Shown here: piece after piece, positions 45,646 through 60,143 of the stretch
Layout of the letters: every line of letters starts with the position of its first letter
How positions within the stretch are numbered: the stretch's first letter is position 1
Position numbers and translations under genes: made by a program
Source of the DNA: Amaurobius ferox
Taxonomy: Eukaryota; Arthropoda; Arachnida; Araneae; Amaurobiidae
Assembly: GCA_951213105.1 (NCBI GenBank)
Contig: OX578155.1
Location: forward strand, 32,397,984-32,461,983
Reading direction: 5' to 3'
DNA: 64,000 bases
The notes under the pieces: generated by a model
Told to the model about the DNA's origin: nothing
Seen by the model: the letters and a program-made list of their open reading frames with translations, nothing else
The model's database searches: none

Positions 45646-48600
45646 ATATGCTTTAATAATAGACGAATAATTATTTCTTAGTAATGGGCTGATATTTTAC
45701 AGGAGACCAACTGATTTTATTTGGGGCTCTAACCATTCGCTCGGCTGGCGCCGTCAAACGAGACAGGAACAAATGTGCCTCAAGTCGACACACCCAAGAG
45801 CACTTATCAGGTTTAACTGGCAACTATGGCATGGGAGTTCTGAAAAGTGCACCACTTCGGGTACTGCCCATTTGCTAGGACCTATTATTTGTCAGAAACA
45901 GAGGGTGCTGGCTCCCTGCACAAACCTGTGCCGCAGGCTCGATAATATTCCTTTGGTGACATCATCCGGACATAGGTTGAGTCAGTATCCATTTCTCGGA
46001 AACTGAGAGACTTTGGAAGTGAGCAGGGCCGAGATCGTGAGTGACCGCAGGTCCTCGTAAATTTTATAAATTCAAGGGTGGCAAATTTGATCAACTTGTG
46101 GGCCACGCAGCTGGCTGGGTGGAATAGATATTGTATTTACAATCTTCAGCCCTAAAGTTTATTTTTGCTACGCCTCCATGTCATGATAGTGATGCAGAGC
46201 TTGTGTTCAATCAGTTCAGATTTTCTACGAACTCTTTTTGCTTGGATAAGTTTGCTTTACAGGATTTTTCACGGGGATTGTCTTAACGGTCTTTACGGCT
46301 GTCTCAGCTAATGGATTCTCGCAGGTTTGACAACTCTCGAGGGAGAAGGAACTAGAGTATTCTTAGTTGAGGAATCTTCGTGTTCATTTGGTAAAGCAGA
46401 GGCTTGATTTTTTGGAATGGCGCATTTTCTGTGTTGATTGCCTTCCTCGCACGCCTTTAGTCTCTTGCTGAAGCAGTGAAGAGAGTTGTTCCCATCGGGA
46501 ACACGGTAGATTGTACCATTGTCCTGTGGATTATCCGTAAGTTGTCAATTTTTCGGGTCCATTCTCGATTGTGTTTGGACGTTCACTCTGAGTTTGGTTG
46601 GGAGAGAGTTTTAACTTTCTCTCTTCATTCCTCTTTGCTCTCCTTCTTTAGGGACCTCCATCTGCGCCCCGGTCGAGATGCGTCCACTGTTTCAATATGA
46701 CAATCTGGAGTCCATTGAACACCGGTTAAGTGCCTTTGAAACACGACAACCCTGCATTCGTTGTAAGCGAGATTTTTACGAGCAACAAAAATGCATACCC
46801 TTCAACCTCGTTTTCAGCTGAGCTTCAGAAAGCAGGCAGGTGGTGTTGTTACGCAATTTATTAAGGATCTGTCGTCGACTCATGAAACAAAGACTCATCC
46901 GGAAGCATTACTTCAAGAAATTCCAAGTTCGGCTACAGATGAAGATGTATTGCTAATTTGCATAATTTCAAAACTAAGTCGAGTAATGGAAAATAATTTG
47001 TTAATTACCGTTTAAAACATCAAATTTTTAAAGTGTAGCCCGCTTAGTGACTTAAGAGCGTTAAATTAAATAAATTAACTCGTAATTGATAGAATTTATA
47101 GCCAGACGCTACCCAAAAATCTTAGGAACCAATTTAATGTAAATACCTTTTCATACCCGAGTCCTTAGAGCAATTTCGCTATGCACGTGTACTGGCTTTT
47201 TCAAACGCCCAATTAAAACCCAATTCTTGCAATAAAGATTAACTAATCTGCTGGCTCAAACTAATTAACGAAGGTAATACCGCAGGCAACCAAGATTTAG
47301 TCTGGATTAATCTAATTAATACGGATTAAGGAAGATTAATAAATGCATTCGCTGCAGCCATTTAAGCAGTGCAAGTCCAGGTCGCCAATTCAATGTGGAA
47401 CTCATAAAATCGTATTTAAATTGGTAAATTCGTTCTAATTTATTACAGTACCGTAATTCACTTTAAAGTAAGGAAATAAAGATCTAATTTATAGATATAA
47501 CAGGAATTCAAAGATTTTGTATCCAGAAGCAACATAAAATAAGTCGTGAAAGCAATTCAGCACCTCATCCTTTTCCTTATTAGTAGCAAAGTAATAACCG
47601 ATATGTGATCCTAAGTATATACTACTTGCAATTAGTGAAATTTAAACAACATAAATTGTAAATACTTTGAGGATATTTAATAGTAAATAATCAATTGTGT
47701 GAATTTACAGCAGAGGCTAGTGTATTGAAAAAATAACAAGATCCACCACCCCTTTCCTTTCTTTGTAAAGCAGCACTTAGAACTCCTCTATTGCCACTAC
47801 TCATCTTTCCTCTATTTGGAAAGCAGTACTCGTGCGTTTGTAGTGAGATTAATAAGATATAAATTAACTAGGAGACATTATACGACTATAAATAAATTAA
47901 AATGGAGACTTTGCGTCATAATTGAAGTAATTTTGGTTCTTTGGAGATTCGAAAGAAATTGTATTCTTATAATGTCTGTCTGGAATAGGCGACGCCTCTC
48001 TCTACTTCTTCCCTGTTAGACTGGTTAATTAGCTTACACAGATAACTTTCGTCTTAATTATAGATTTTGAATTTATAGTAATATTCCCATCTAACTCCCT
48101 TGATTTCCTCTACAATTCAAATTTGCAGTTATATGTCTAGTTTGAGAATTTCAAGTTAATTCCACTGTGTTCAATATCGTAAACCACACCTACTTCTGAA
48201 TTTGTTACCGATAGATTCCGATTTGCGTGTAAACTCACGACATTTTAAGAGAATTTTTCAATTATTTCTCAATACTTAATTATAGGTTTTTAATTTAGAG
48301 TACTATTCCCATCTAATTCTCTTGATTTCCACTGAAATCAACTTTGCAGTTATATGTCTAGTTTGAGATATTTCATGTTAATTCCACTGTGTGCAATATC
48401 GTAAACCACACCTACTTCAGAATATATTACCGACAGATTCCGATTTGCGGGTAAACTCAGGAAATTTTAAGATAAATTTTCATTAATTTCTCAATACTTA
48501 TTATAGATATTGAATTTATAGTACTATTCCCATCTAATTCCCTTGATTTCCTCTGAAATCAACTTTGCAGTTATATGTCTAGTTTGAGAATTTCATGTTA

Positions 48601-50320
48601 ATTCCACTGTGTGCAATATCGTAAACCACACCTTCTTCTGAATATATTCCCGACAGATTCCGATTTGCGTGTAAACCCAGGAAATTTTAGGATAATTTTT
48701 CATTAATTCCAATTTCATTACTTCTAATATGGTGAAAATTTTATTATTGTGCGAGGAAAATTCTTTTGTTTAATAATGTGTCGGATTTAATGGGAACTGG
48801 TTCGATTCCAAGAATTGTTAATGATACTGTTGACATGGATGAGCAGACAAATGGGGGTCCACCCAAGTTGTGATTTGGGATCACCCAAATTAGAGAAGCC
48901 AACAATATATTTGAGGAATCATTGAAGAATGGATCTGGGGATTTTATCGATAAAGTATTTCTTTCTAACTTATTAACAGTTAGAATTCAAATGTTTTAAA
49001 AAAGACCAGTTTTAAAGATTGAAAATAGAGTGCTCAAATGAACGAAAAAAAAAACTGTATTAAAATACACAGCTCACTTAGACTTTTGTTTTCCACATTT
49101 TCGCGGAGAAATAGAATAAAACCTTTGTTGGAAATTGTCCGTTAAAAATATGAATTTAATTTACTTGATACAATGTTTTCATATTTGAAAATTCTGTTTG
49201 CTATTTAAGAATGTATAACTTATTGTTTATTTTGCATAAAATAAACGTAAATTTTACAAAAATTAATGAAATTCTAAATTGATTGTTAAGAATTACGCGT
49301 AATTATTTTTAATATATAAATATTTATATAGAAATTGGAGCTTATTATATTAAATCAAATTAATGAATTTACATGGAGGATGTAAAACTCAATAAAACTT
49401 TGTTTTTACTTTTAAAAAAAGCGCAATTACTCAAGAAAATAAAAGTATCATCGTCTTGCATGAAACTTTACGCATGTTTCAATTATGAAGATTGCAAGAA
49501 AAAAGGGATTTCCAGTTTTATTCATTAAAAAGCTACATACTTTACTACTAACTTTATCAATAGACATTTATAGAGTGAAACATATTTAATACATGAAAGA
49601 TTTAATACATTGTTATGAACAATTTAAACAGATGACAACCGACACAGAAATAAATCAAAGTATTTAATTTATCCTTCGTTTCTTACTTTTATTTCACGCT
49701 TATTCCACTGTCAAACCATATTCAAACATCTCTCATTTGACATTTGATGTAAAAAATCAGATAAACAAAATTGTCATTCCAGTTGACTACTTATGTTAGT
49801 CTTTAGTAAAAAATACCTTATAATAATCAGTTTAAAAATGTGTTGCCGATAATATCCTCGATTTGATATCAACCTCCAATAGAAATTTGTATTCAGTGAA
49901 CGACGAAAATTAGACTTCTTGTAGCGGCGAATAATCAGTTAATCACTTGCAGCAAAATATTTAAATCGTTGGACATCTAATTAAGGGATTCACGTTCAAA
50001 TTTTCTCAAATAGCGTAGTATTCTACTCCTCAATTTATATGCATTTTGATGTGGTGCTTTATCTGGGAATGTAACAGATTTTAATCTCCATTTCATAAAA
50101 TTGAGATGGTGGAGGGACAGATCTGCTACGAAAATAAGGAAAATTACAGAATAAAGTGTGCTTGACAGATTAAGTCCGCCAAGTTCTAGAATAGAAATGT
50201 AAAACAAACTAATATACTTCTCGAAAATAGATCAGTGCGGAATAAAAATACGATACAAATTTATACCACTATTAGAAATTAAGATTTTACAATATATAAA
50301 TAAATAACAGACGTTTTAAC
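45487..50320. repeat. U1 array, unit 6 (4834 bp)
   Basis: Shares with unit 9 the linked alleles 'atgggcattttg' and 'gatggttgaggg' (upstream of U1) and 'ttttaacttt' (near 46611). This last change interrupts the 100-residue frame present in units 4, 5, 7 and 8. Confidence 0.92.
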
Positions 50321-50479
50321 ATACTTACCTGGCACTGGGAACAGCCTTGATCACCAAGGAGGCTTCCCCGAGTTGAGGCCTCTCATTGCACACCGAGGGG
50401 TTGACGCTCGCCACATTCGCAAATTGCGATTGATTGGGGTGCATAATTTTTGGTAGTGGGACTGCGTTCGCGCCGTCCC
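50321..50479 (+). ncRNA. U1 snRNA, copy 7
   Basis: Array-consensus sequence, no difference from copy 4 seen. Confidence 0.95.
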
Positions 50480-53400
50480 ATATGCTTTAATAATAGACGA
50501 ATAATTATTTCTTAGTAATGGGCTGATATTTTACAGGAGACCAACTGATTTTATTTGGGGCTCTAACCATTCGCTCGGCTGGCGCCGTCAAACGAGACAG
50601 GAACAAATGTGCCTCAAGTCGACACACCCAAGAGCACTTATCAGGTTTAACTGGCAACTATGGCATGGGAGTTCTGAAAAGTGCACCACTTCGGGTACTG
50701 CCCATTTGCTAGGACCTATTATTTGTCAGAAACAGAGGGTGCTGGCTCCCTGCACAAACCTGTGCCGCAGGCTCGATAATATTCCTTTGGTGACATCATC
50801 CGGACATAGGTTGAGTCAGTATCCATTTCTCGGAAACTGAGAGACTTTGGAAGTGAGCAGGGCCGAGATCGTGAGTGACCGCAGGTCCTCGTAAATTTTA
50901 TAAATTCAAGGGTGGCAAATTTGATCAACTTGTGGGCCACGCAGCTGGCTGGGTGGAATAGATATTGTATTTACAATCTTCAGCCCTAAAGTTTATTTTT
51001 GCTACGCCTCCATGTCATGATAGTGATGCAGAGCTTGTGTTCAATCAGTTCAGATTTTCTACGAACTCTTTTTGCTTGGATAAGTTTGCTTTACAGGATT
51101 TTTCACGGGGATTGTCTTAACGGTCTTTACGGCTGTCTCAGCTAATGGATTCTCGCAGGTTTGACAACTCTCGAGGGAGAAGGAACTAGAGTATTCTTAG
51201 TTGAGGAATCTTCGTGTTCATTTGGTAAAGCAGAGGCTTGATTTTTTGGAATGGCGCATTTTCTGTGTTGATTGCCTTCCTCGCACGCCTTTAGTCTCTT
51301 GCTGAAGCAGTGAAGAGAGTTGTTCCCATCGGGAACACGGTAGATTGTACCATTGTCCTGTGGATTATCCGTAAGTTGTCAATTTTTCGGGTCCATTCTC
51401 GATTGTGTTTGGACGTTCACTCTGAGTTTGGTTGGGAGAGAGTTTTCACTTTCTCTCTTCATTCCTCTTTGCTCTCCTTCTTTAGGGACCTCCATCTGCG
51501 CCCCGGTCGAGATGCGTCCACTGTTTCAATATGACAATCTGGAGTCCATTGAACACCGGTTAAGTGCCTTTGAAACACGACAACCCTGCATTCGTTGTAA
51601 GCGAGATTTTTACGAGCAACAAAAATGCATACCCTTCAACCTCGTTTTCAGCTGAGCTTCAGAAAGCAGGCAGGTGGTGTTGTTACGCAATTTATTAAGG
51701 ATCTGTCGTCGACTCATGAAACAAAGACTCATCCGGAAGCATTACTTCAAGAAATTCCAAGTTCGGCTACAGATGAAGATGTATTGCTAATTTGCATAAT
51801 TTCAAAACTAAGTCGAGTAATGGAAAATAATTTGTTAATTACCGTTTAAAACATCAAATTTTTAAAGTGTAGCCCGCTTAGTGACTTAAGAGCGTTAAAT
51901 TAAATAAATTAACTCGTAATTGATAGAATTTATAGCCAGACGCTACCCAAAAATCTTAGGAACCAATTTAATGTAAATACCTTTTCATACCCGAGTCCTT
52001 AGAGCAATTTCGCTATGCACGTGTACTGGCTTTTTCAAACGCCCAATTAAAACCCAATTCTTGCAATAAAGATTAACTAATCTGCTGGCTCAAACTAATT
52101 AACGAAGGTAATACCGCAGGCAACCAAGATTTAGTCTGGATTAATCTAATTAATACGGATTAAGGAAGATTAATAAATGCATTCGCTGCAGCCATTTAAG
52201 CAGTGCAAGTCCAGGTCGCCAATTCAATGTGGAACTCATAAAATCGTATTTAAATTGGTAAATTCGTTCTAATTTATTACAGTACCGTAATTCACTTTAA
52301 AGTAAGGAAATAAAGATCTAATTTATAGATATAACAGGAATTCAAAGATTTTGTATCCAGAAGCAACATAAAATAAGTCGAGAAAGCAATTCAGCACCTC
52401 ATCCTTTTCCTTATTAGTAGCAAAGTAATAACCGATATGTGATCCTAAGTATATACTACTTGCAATTAGTGAAATTTAAACAACATAAATTGTAAATACT
52501 TTGAGGATATTTAATAGTAAATAATCAATTGTGTGAATTTACAGCAGAGGCTAGTGTATTGAAAAAATAACAAGATCCACCACCCCTTTCCTTTCTTTGT
52601 AAAGCAGCACTTAGAACTCCTCTATTGCCACTACTCATCTTTCCTCTATTTGGAAAGCAGTACTCGTGCGTTTGTAGTGAGATTAATAAGATATAAATTA
52701 ACTAGGAGACATTATACGACTATAAATAAATTAAAATGGAGACTTTGCGTCATAATTGAAGTAATTTTGGTTCTTTGGAGATTCGAAAGAAATTGTATTC
52801 TTATAATGTCTGTCTGGAATAGGCGACGCCTCTCTCTACTTCTTCCCTGTTAGACTGGTTAATTAGCTTACACAGATAACTTTCGTCTTAATTATAGATT
52901 TTGAATTTATAGTAATATTCCCATCTAACTCCCTTGATTTCCTCTACAATTCAAATTTGCAGTTATATGTCTAGTTTGAGAATTTCAAGTTAATTCCACT
53001 GTGTTCAATATCGTAAACCACACCTACTTCTGAATTTGTTACCGATAGATTCCGATTTGCGTGTAAACTCACGACATTTTAAGAGAATTTTTCATTAATT
53101 TCTCAATACTTAATTATAGGTTTTTAATTTAGAGTACTATTCCCATCTAATTCTCTTGATTTCCACTGAAATCAACTTTGCAGTTATATGTCTAGTTTGA
53201 GATATTTCATGTTAATTCCACTGTGTGCAATATCGTAAACCACACCTACTTCAGAATATATTACCGACAGATTCCGATTTGCGGGTAAACTCAGGAAATT
53301 TTAAGATAAATTTTCATTAATTTCTCAATACTTATTATAGATATTGAATTTATAGTACTATTCCCATCTAATTCCCTTGATTTCCTCTGAAATCAACTTT

Positions 53401-55154
53401 GCAGTTATATGTCTAGTTTGAGAATTTCATGTTAATTCCACTGTGTGCAATATCGTAAACCACACCTTCTTCTGAATATATTCCCGACAGATTCCGATTT
53501 GCGTGTAAACCCAGGAAATTTTAGGAGAATTTTTCATTAATTCCAATTTCATTACTTCTAATATGGTGAAAATTTTATTATTGTGCGAGGAAAATTCTTT
53601 TGTTTAATAATGTGTCGGATTTAATGGGAACTGGTTCGATTCCAAGAATGGTTAATGATACTGTTGACATGGATGAGCAGACAAATGGGGGTCCACCCAA
53701 GTTGTGATTTGGGATCACCCAAATTAGAGAAGCCAACAATATATTTGAGGAATCATTGAAGAATGGATCTGGGGATTTTATCGATAAAGTATTTCTTTCT
53801 AACTTATTAACAGTTAGAATTCAAATGTTTTAAAAAAGACCAGTTTTAAAGATTGAAAATAGAGTGCTCAAATGAACGAAAAAAAAAACTGTATTAAAAT
53901 ACACAGCTCACTTAGACTTTTGTTTTCCACATTTTCGCGGAGAAATAGAATAAAACCTTTGTTGGAAATTGTCCGTTAAAAATATGAATTTAATTTACGT
54001 GATACAATGTTTTCATATTTGAAAATTCTGTTTGCTATTTAAGAATGTATAACTTATTGTTTATTTTGCATAAAATAAACGTAAATTTTACAAAAATTAA
54101 TGAAATTCTAAATTGATTGTTAAGAATTACGAGTAATTATTTTTAATATATAAATATTTATATAGAAATTGGAGCTTATTATATTAAATCAAATTAATGA
54201 ATTTACATGGAGGATGTAAAACTCAATAAAACTTTGTTTTTACTTTTAAAAAAAGCGCAATTACTCAAGAAAATAAAAGTATCATCGTCTTGCATGAAAC
54301 TTTACGCATGTTTCAATTATGAAGATTGCAAGAAAAAAGGGATTTCCAGTTTTATTCATTAAAAAGCTACATACTTTACTACTAACTTTATCAATAGACA
54401 TTTATAGAGTGAAACATATTTAATACATGAAAGATTTAATACATTGTTATGAACAATTTAAACAGATGACAACCGACACAGAAATAAATCAAAGTATTTA
54501 ATTTATCCTTCGTTTCTTACTTTTATTTCACGCTTATTCCACTGTCAAACCATATTCAAACATCTCTCATTTGACATTTGATGTAAAAAATCAGATAAAC
54601 AAAATTGTCATTCCAGTTGACTACTTATGTTAGTCTTTAGTAAAAAATACCTTATAATAATCAGTTTAAAAATGTGTTGCCGATAATATCCTCGATTTGA
54701 TATCAACCTCCAATAGAAATTTGTATTCAGTGAACGACGAAAATTAGACTTCTTGTAGCGGCGAATAATCAGTTAATCACTTGCAGCAAAATATTTAAAT
54801 CGTTGGACATCTAATTAAGGGATTCACGTTCAAATTTTCTCAAATAGCGTAGTATTCTACTCCTCAATTTATATGCATTTTGATGTGGTGCTTTATCTGG
54901 GAATGTAACAGATTTTAATCTCCATTTCATAAAATTGAGATGGTGGAGGGACAGATCTGCTACGAAAATAAGGAAAATTACAGAATAAAGTGTGCTTGAC
55001 AGATTAAGTCCGCCAAGTTCTAGAATAGAAATGTAAAACAAACTAATATACTTCTCGAAAATAGATCAGTGCGGAATAAAAATACGATACAAATTTATAC
55101 CACTATTAGAAATTAAGATTTTACAATATATAAATAAATAACAGACGTTTTAAC
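50321..55154. repeat. U1 array, unit 7 (4834 bp)
   Basis: Upstream alleles as in unit 5. Downstream it is mosaic: 'actgtattaaaa' (near 53890) as in unit 5, but 'acgtgatacaatg' (about 53997) and 'acgagtaatt' (about 54128), which elsewhere occur apart. Confidence 0.92.
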
Positions 55155-55313
55155 ATACTTACCTGGCACTGGGAACAGCCTTGATCACCAAGGAGGCTTC
55201 CCCGAGTTGAGGCCTCTCATTGCACACCGAGGGGTTGACGCTCGCCACATTCGCAAATTGCGATTGATTGGGGTGCATAATTTTTGGTAGTGGGACTGCG
55301 TTCGCGCCGTCCC
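55155..55313 (+). ncRNA. U1 snRNA, copy 8
   Basis: Array-consensus sequence, no difference from copy 4 seen. Confidence 0.95.
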
Positions 55314-58300
55314 ATATGCTTTAATAATAGACGAATAATTATTTCTTAGTAATGGGCTGATATTTTACAGGAGACCAACTGATTTTATTTGGGGCTCTAA
55401 CCATTCGCTCGGCTGGCGCCGTCAAACGAGACAGGAACAAATGTGCCTCAAGTCGACACACCCAAGAGCACTTATCAGGTTTAACTGGCAACTATGGCAT
55501 GGGAGTTCTGAAAAGTGCACCACTTCGGGTACTGCCCATTTGCTAGGACCTATTATTTGTCAGAAACAGAGGGTGCTGGCTCCCTGCACAAACCTGTGCC
55601 GCAGGCTCGATAATATTCCTTTGGTGACATCATCCGGACATAGGTTGAGTCAGTATCCATTTCTCGGAAACTGAGAGACTTTGGAAGTGAGCAGGGCCGA
55701 GATCGTGAGTGACCGCAGGTCCTCGTAAATTTTATAAATTCAAGGGTGGCAAATTTGATCAACTTGTGGGCCACGCAGCTGGCTGGGTGGAATAGATATT
55801 GTATTTACAATCTTCAGCCCTAAAGTTTATTTTTGCTACGCCTCCATGTCATGATAGTGATGCAGAGCTTGTGTTCAATCAGTTCAGATTTTCTACGAAC
55901 TCTTTTTGCTTGGATAAGTTTGCTTTACAGGATTTTTCACGGGGATTGTCTTAACGGTCTTTACGGCTGTCTCAGCTAATGGATTCTCGCAGGTTTGACA
56001 ACTCTCGAGGGAGAAGGAACTAGAGTATTCTTAGTTGAGGAATCTTCGTGTTCATTTGGTAAAGCAGAGGCTTGATTTTTTGGAATGGCGCATTTTCTGT
56101 GTTGATTGCCTTCCTCGCACGCCTTTAGTCTCTTGCTGAAGCAGTGAAGAGAGTTGTTCCCATCGGGAACACGGTAGATTGTACCATTGTCCTGTGGATT
56201 ATCCGTAAGTTGTCAATTTTTCGGGTCCATTCTCGATTGTGTTTGGACGTTCACTCTGAGTTTGGTTGGGAGAGAGTTTTCACTTTCTCTCTTCATTCCT
56301 CTTTGCTCTCCTTCTTTAGGGACCTCCATCTGCGCCCCGGTCGAGATGCGTCCACTGTTTCAATATGACAATCTGGAGTCCATTGAACACCGGTTAAGTG
56401 CCTTTGAAACACGACAACCCTGCATTCGTTGTAAGCGAGATTTTTACGAGCAACAAAAATGCATACCCTTCAACCTCGTTTTCAGCTGAGCTTCAGAAAG
56501 CAGGCAGGTGGTGTTGTTACGCAATTTATTAAGGATCTGTCGTCGACTCATGAAACAAAGACTCATCCGGAAGCATTACTTCAAGAAATTCCAAGTTCGG
56601 CTACAGATGAAGATGTATTGCTAATTTGCATAATTTCAAAACTAAGTCGAGTAATGGAAAATAATTTGTTAATTACCGTTTAAAACATCAAATTTTTAAA
56701 GTGTAGCCCGCTTAGTGACTTAAGAGCGTTAAATTAAATAAATTAACTCGTAATTGATAGAATTTATAGCCAGACGCTACCCAAAAATCTTAGGAACCAA
56801 TTTAATGTAAATACCTTTTCATACCCGAGTCCTTAGAGCAATTTCGCTATGCACGTGTACTGGCTTTTTCAAACGCCCAATTAAAACCCAATTCTTGCAA
56901 TAAAGATTAACTAATCTGCTGGCTCAAACTAATTAACGAAGGTAATACCGCAGGCAACCAAGATTTAGTCTGGATTAATCTAATTAATACGGATTAAGGA
57001 AGATTAATAAATGCATTCGCTGCAGCCATTTAAGCAGTGCAAGTCCAGGTCGCCAATTCAATGTGGAACTCATAAAATCGTATTTAAATTGGTAAATTCG
57101 TTCTAATTTATTACAGTACCGTAATTCACTTTAAAGTAAGGAAATAAAGATCTAATTTATAGATATAACAGGAATTCAAAGATTTTGTATCCAGAAGCAA
57201 CATAAAATAAGTCGTGAAAGCAATTCAGCACCTCATCCTTTTCCTTATTAGTAGCAAAGTAATAACCGATATGTGATCCTAAGTATATACTACTTGCAAT
57301 TAGTGAAATTTAAACAACATAAATTGTAAATACTTTGAGGATATTTAATAGTAAATAATCAATTGTGTGAATTTACAGCAGAGGCTAGTGTATTGAAAAA
57401 ATAACAAGATCCACCACCCCTTTCCTTTCTTTGTAAAGCAGCACTTAGAACTCCTCTATTGCCACTACTCATCTTTCCTCTATTTGGAAAGCAGTACTCG
57501 TGCGTTTGTAGTGAGATTAATAAGATATAAATTAACTAGGAGACATTATACGACTATAAATAAATTAAAATGGAGACTTTGCGTCATAATTGAAGTAATT
57601 TTGGTTCTTTGGAGATTCGAAAGAAATTGTATTCTTATAATGTCTGTCTGGAATAGGCGACGCCTCTCTCTACTTCTTCCCTGTTAGACTGGTTAATTAG
57701 CTTACACAGATAACTTTCGTCTTAATTATAGATTTTGAATTTATAGTAATATTCCCATCTAACTCCCTTGATTTCCTCTACAATTCAAATTTGCAGTTAT
57801 ATGTCTAGTTTGAGAATTTCAAGTTAATTCCACTGTGTTCAATATCGTAAACCACACCTACTTCTGAATTTGTTACCGATAGATTCCGATTTGCGTGTAA
57901 ACTCACGACATTTTAAGAGAATTTTTCATTAATTTCTCAATACTTAATTATAGGTTTTTAATTTAGAGTACTATTCCCATCTAATTCTCTTGATTTCCAC
58001 TGAAATCAACTTTGCAGTTATATGTCTAGTTTGAGATATTTCATGTTAATTCCACTGTGTGCAATATCGTAAACCACACCTACTTCAGAATATATTACCG
58101 ACAGATTCCGATTTGCGGGTAAACTCAGGAAATTTTAAGATAAATTTTCATTAATTTCTCAATACTTATTATAGATATTGAATTTATAGTACTATTCCCA
58201 TCTAATTCCCTTGATTTCCTCTGAAATCAACTTTGCAGTTATATGTCTAGTTTGAGAATTTCATGTTAATTCCACTGTGTGCAATATCGTAAACCACACC

Positions 58301-59984
58301 TTCTTCTGAATATATTCCCGACAGATTCCGATTTGCGTGTAAACCCAGGAAATTTTAGGAGAATTTTTCATTAATTCCAATTTCATTACTTCTAATATGG
58401 TGAAAATTTTATTATTGTGCGAGGAAAATTCTTTTGTTTAATAATGTGTCGGATTTAATGGGAACTGGTTCGATTCCAAGAATGGTTAATGATACTGTTG
58501 ACATGGATGAGCAGACAAATGGGGGTCCACCCAAGTTGTGATTTGGGATCACCAAAATTAGAGAAGCCAACAATATATTTGAGGAATCATTGAAGAATGG
58601 ATCTGGGGATTTTATCGATAAAGTATTTCTTTCTAACTTATTAACAGTTAGAATTCAAATTTTTAAAAAAGACCAGTTTTAAAGATTGAAAATAGAGTGC
58701 TCAAATGAACGAAAAAAAAAACTGTAATAAAATACACAGCTCACTTAGACTTTTGTTTTCCACATTTTCGCGGAGAAATAGAATAAAACCTTTGTTTGAA
58801 ATTGTCCGTTAAAAATATGAATTTAATTTACGTGATAAAATGTTTTCATATTTGAAAATTCTGTTTGCTATTTAAGAATGTATAACTTATTGTTTATTTT
58901 GCATAAAATAAACGTAAATTTTACAAAAATTAATGAAATTCTAAATTGATTGTTAAGAATTACGAGTAATTATTTTTAATATATAAATATTTATATAGAA
59001 ATTGGAGCTTATTATATTAAATCAAATTAATGAATTTACATGGAGGATGTAAAACTCAATAAAACTTTGTTTTTACTTTTAAAAAAAGCGCAATTACTCA
59101 AGAAAATAAAAGTATCATCGTCTTGCATGAAACTTTACGGTTTCAATTATGAAGATTGCAAGAAAAAAGGGATTTCCAGTTTTATTCATTAAAAAGCTAC
59201 ATACTTTACTACTAACTTTATCAATAGACATTTATAGAGTGAAACATATTTAATACATGAAAGATTTAATACATTGTTATGAACAATTTAAACAGATGAC
59301 AACCGACACAGAAATAAATCAAAGTATTTAATTTATCCTTCGTTTCTTACTTTTATTTCACGCTTATTCCACTGTCAAACCATATTCAAACATCTCTCAT
59401 TTGACATTTGATGTAAAAAATCAGATAAACAAAATTGTCATTCCAGTTGACTACTTATGTTAGTCTTTAGTAAAAAATACCTTATAATAATCAGTTTAAA
59501 AATGTGTTGCCGATAATATCCTCGATTTGATATCAACCTCCAATAGAAATTTGTATTCAGTGAACGACGAAAATTAGACTTCTTGTAGCGGCGAATAATC
59601 AGTTAATCACTTGCAGCAAAATATTTAAATCGTTGGACATCTAATTAAGGGATTCACGTTCAAATTTTCTCAAATAGCGTAGTATTCTACTCCTCAATTT
59701 ATGGGCATTTTGATGTGGTGCTTTATCTGGGAATGTAACAGATTTTAATCTCCATTTCATAAAATTGAGATGGTTGAGGGACAGATCTGCTACGAAAATA
59801 AGGAAAATTACAGAATAAAGTGTGCTTGACAGATTAAGTCCGCCAAGTTCTAGAATAGAAATGTAAAACAAACTAATATACTTCTCGAAAATAGATCAGT
59901 GCGGAATAAAAATACGATACAAATTTATACCACTATTAGAAATTAAGATTTTACAATATATAAATAAATAACAGACGTTTTAAC
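55155..59984. repeat. U1 array, unit 8 (4830 bp)
   Basis: Has the short alleles at both downstream indels (near 58660 and 59138), as unit 4 does, which explains the 4-bp shorter period. Confidence 0.92.
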
Positions 59985-60143
59985 ATACTTACCTGGCACT
60001 GGGAACAGCCTTGATCACCAAGGAGGCTTCCCCGAGTTGAGGCCTCTCATTGCACACCGAGGGGTTGACGCTCGCCACATTCGCAAATTGCGATTGATTG
60101 GGGTGCATAATTTTTGGTAGTGGGACTGCGTTCGCGCCGTCCC
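59985..60143 (+). ncRNA. U1 snRNA, copy 9
   Basis: Array-consensus sequence; it has G at nt 52, unlike copy 6, although the flanking alleles match unit 6. Confidence 0.95.
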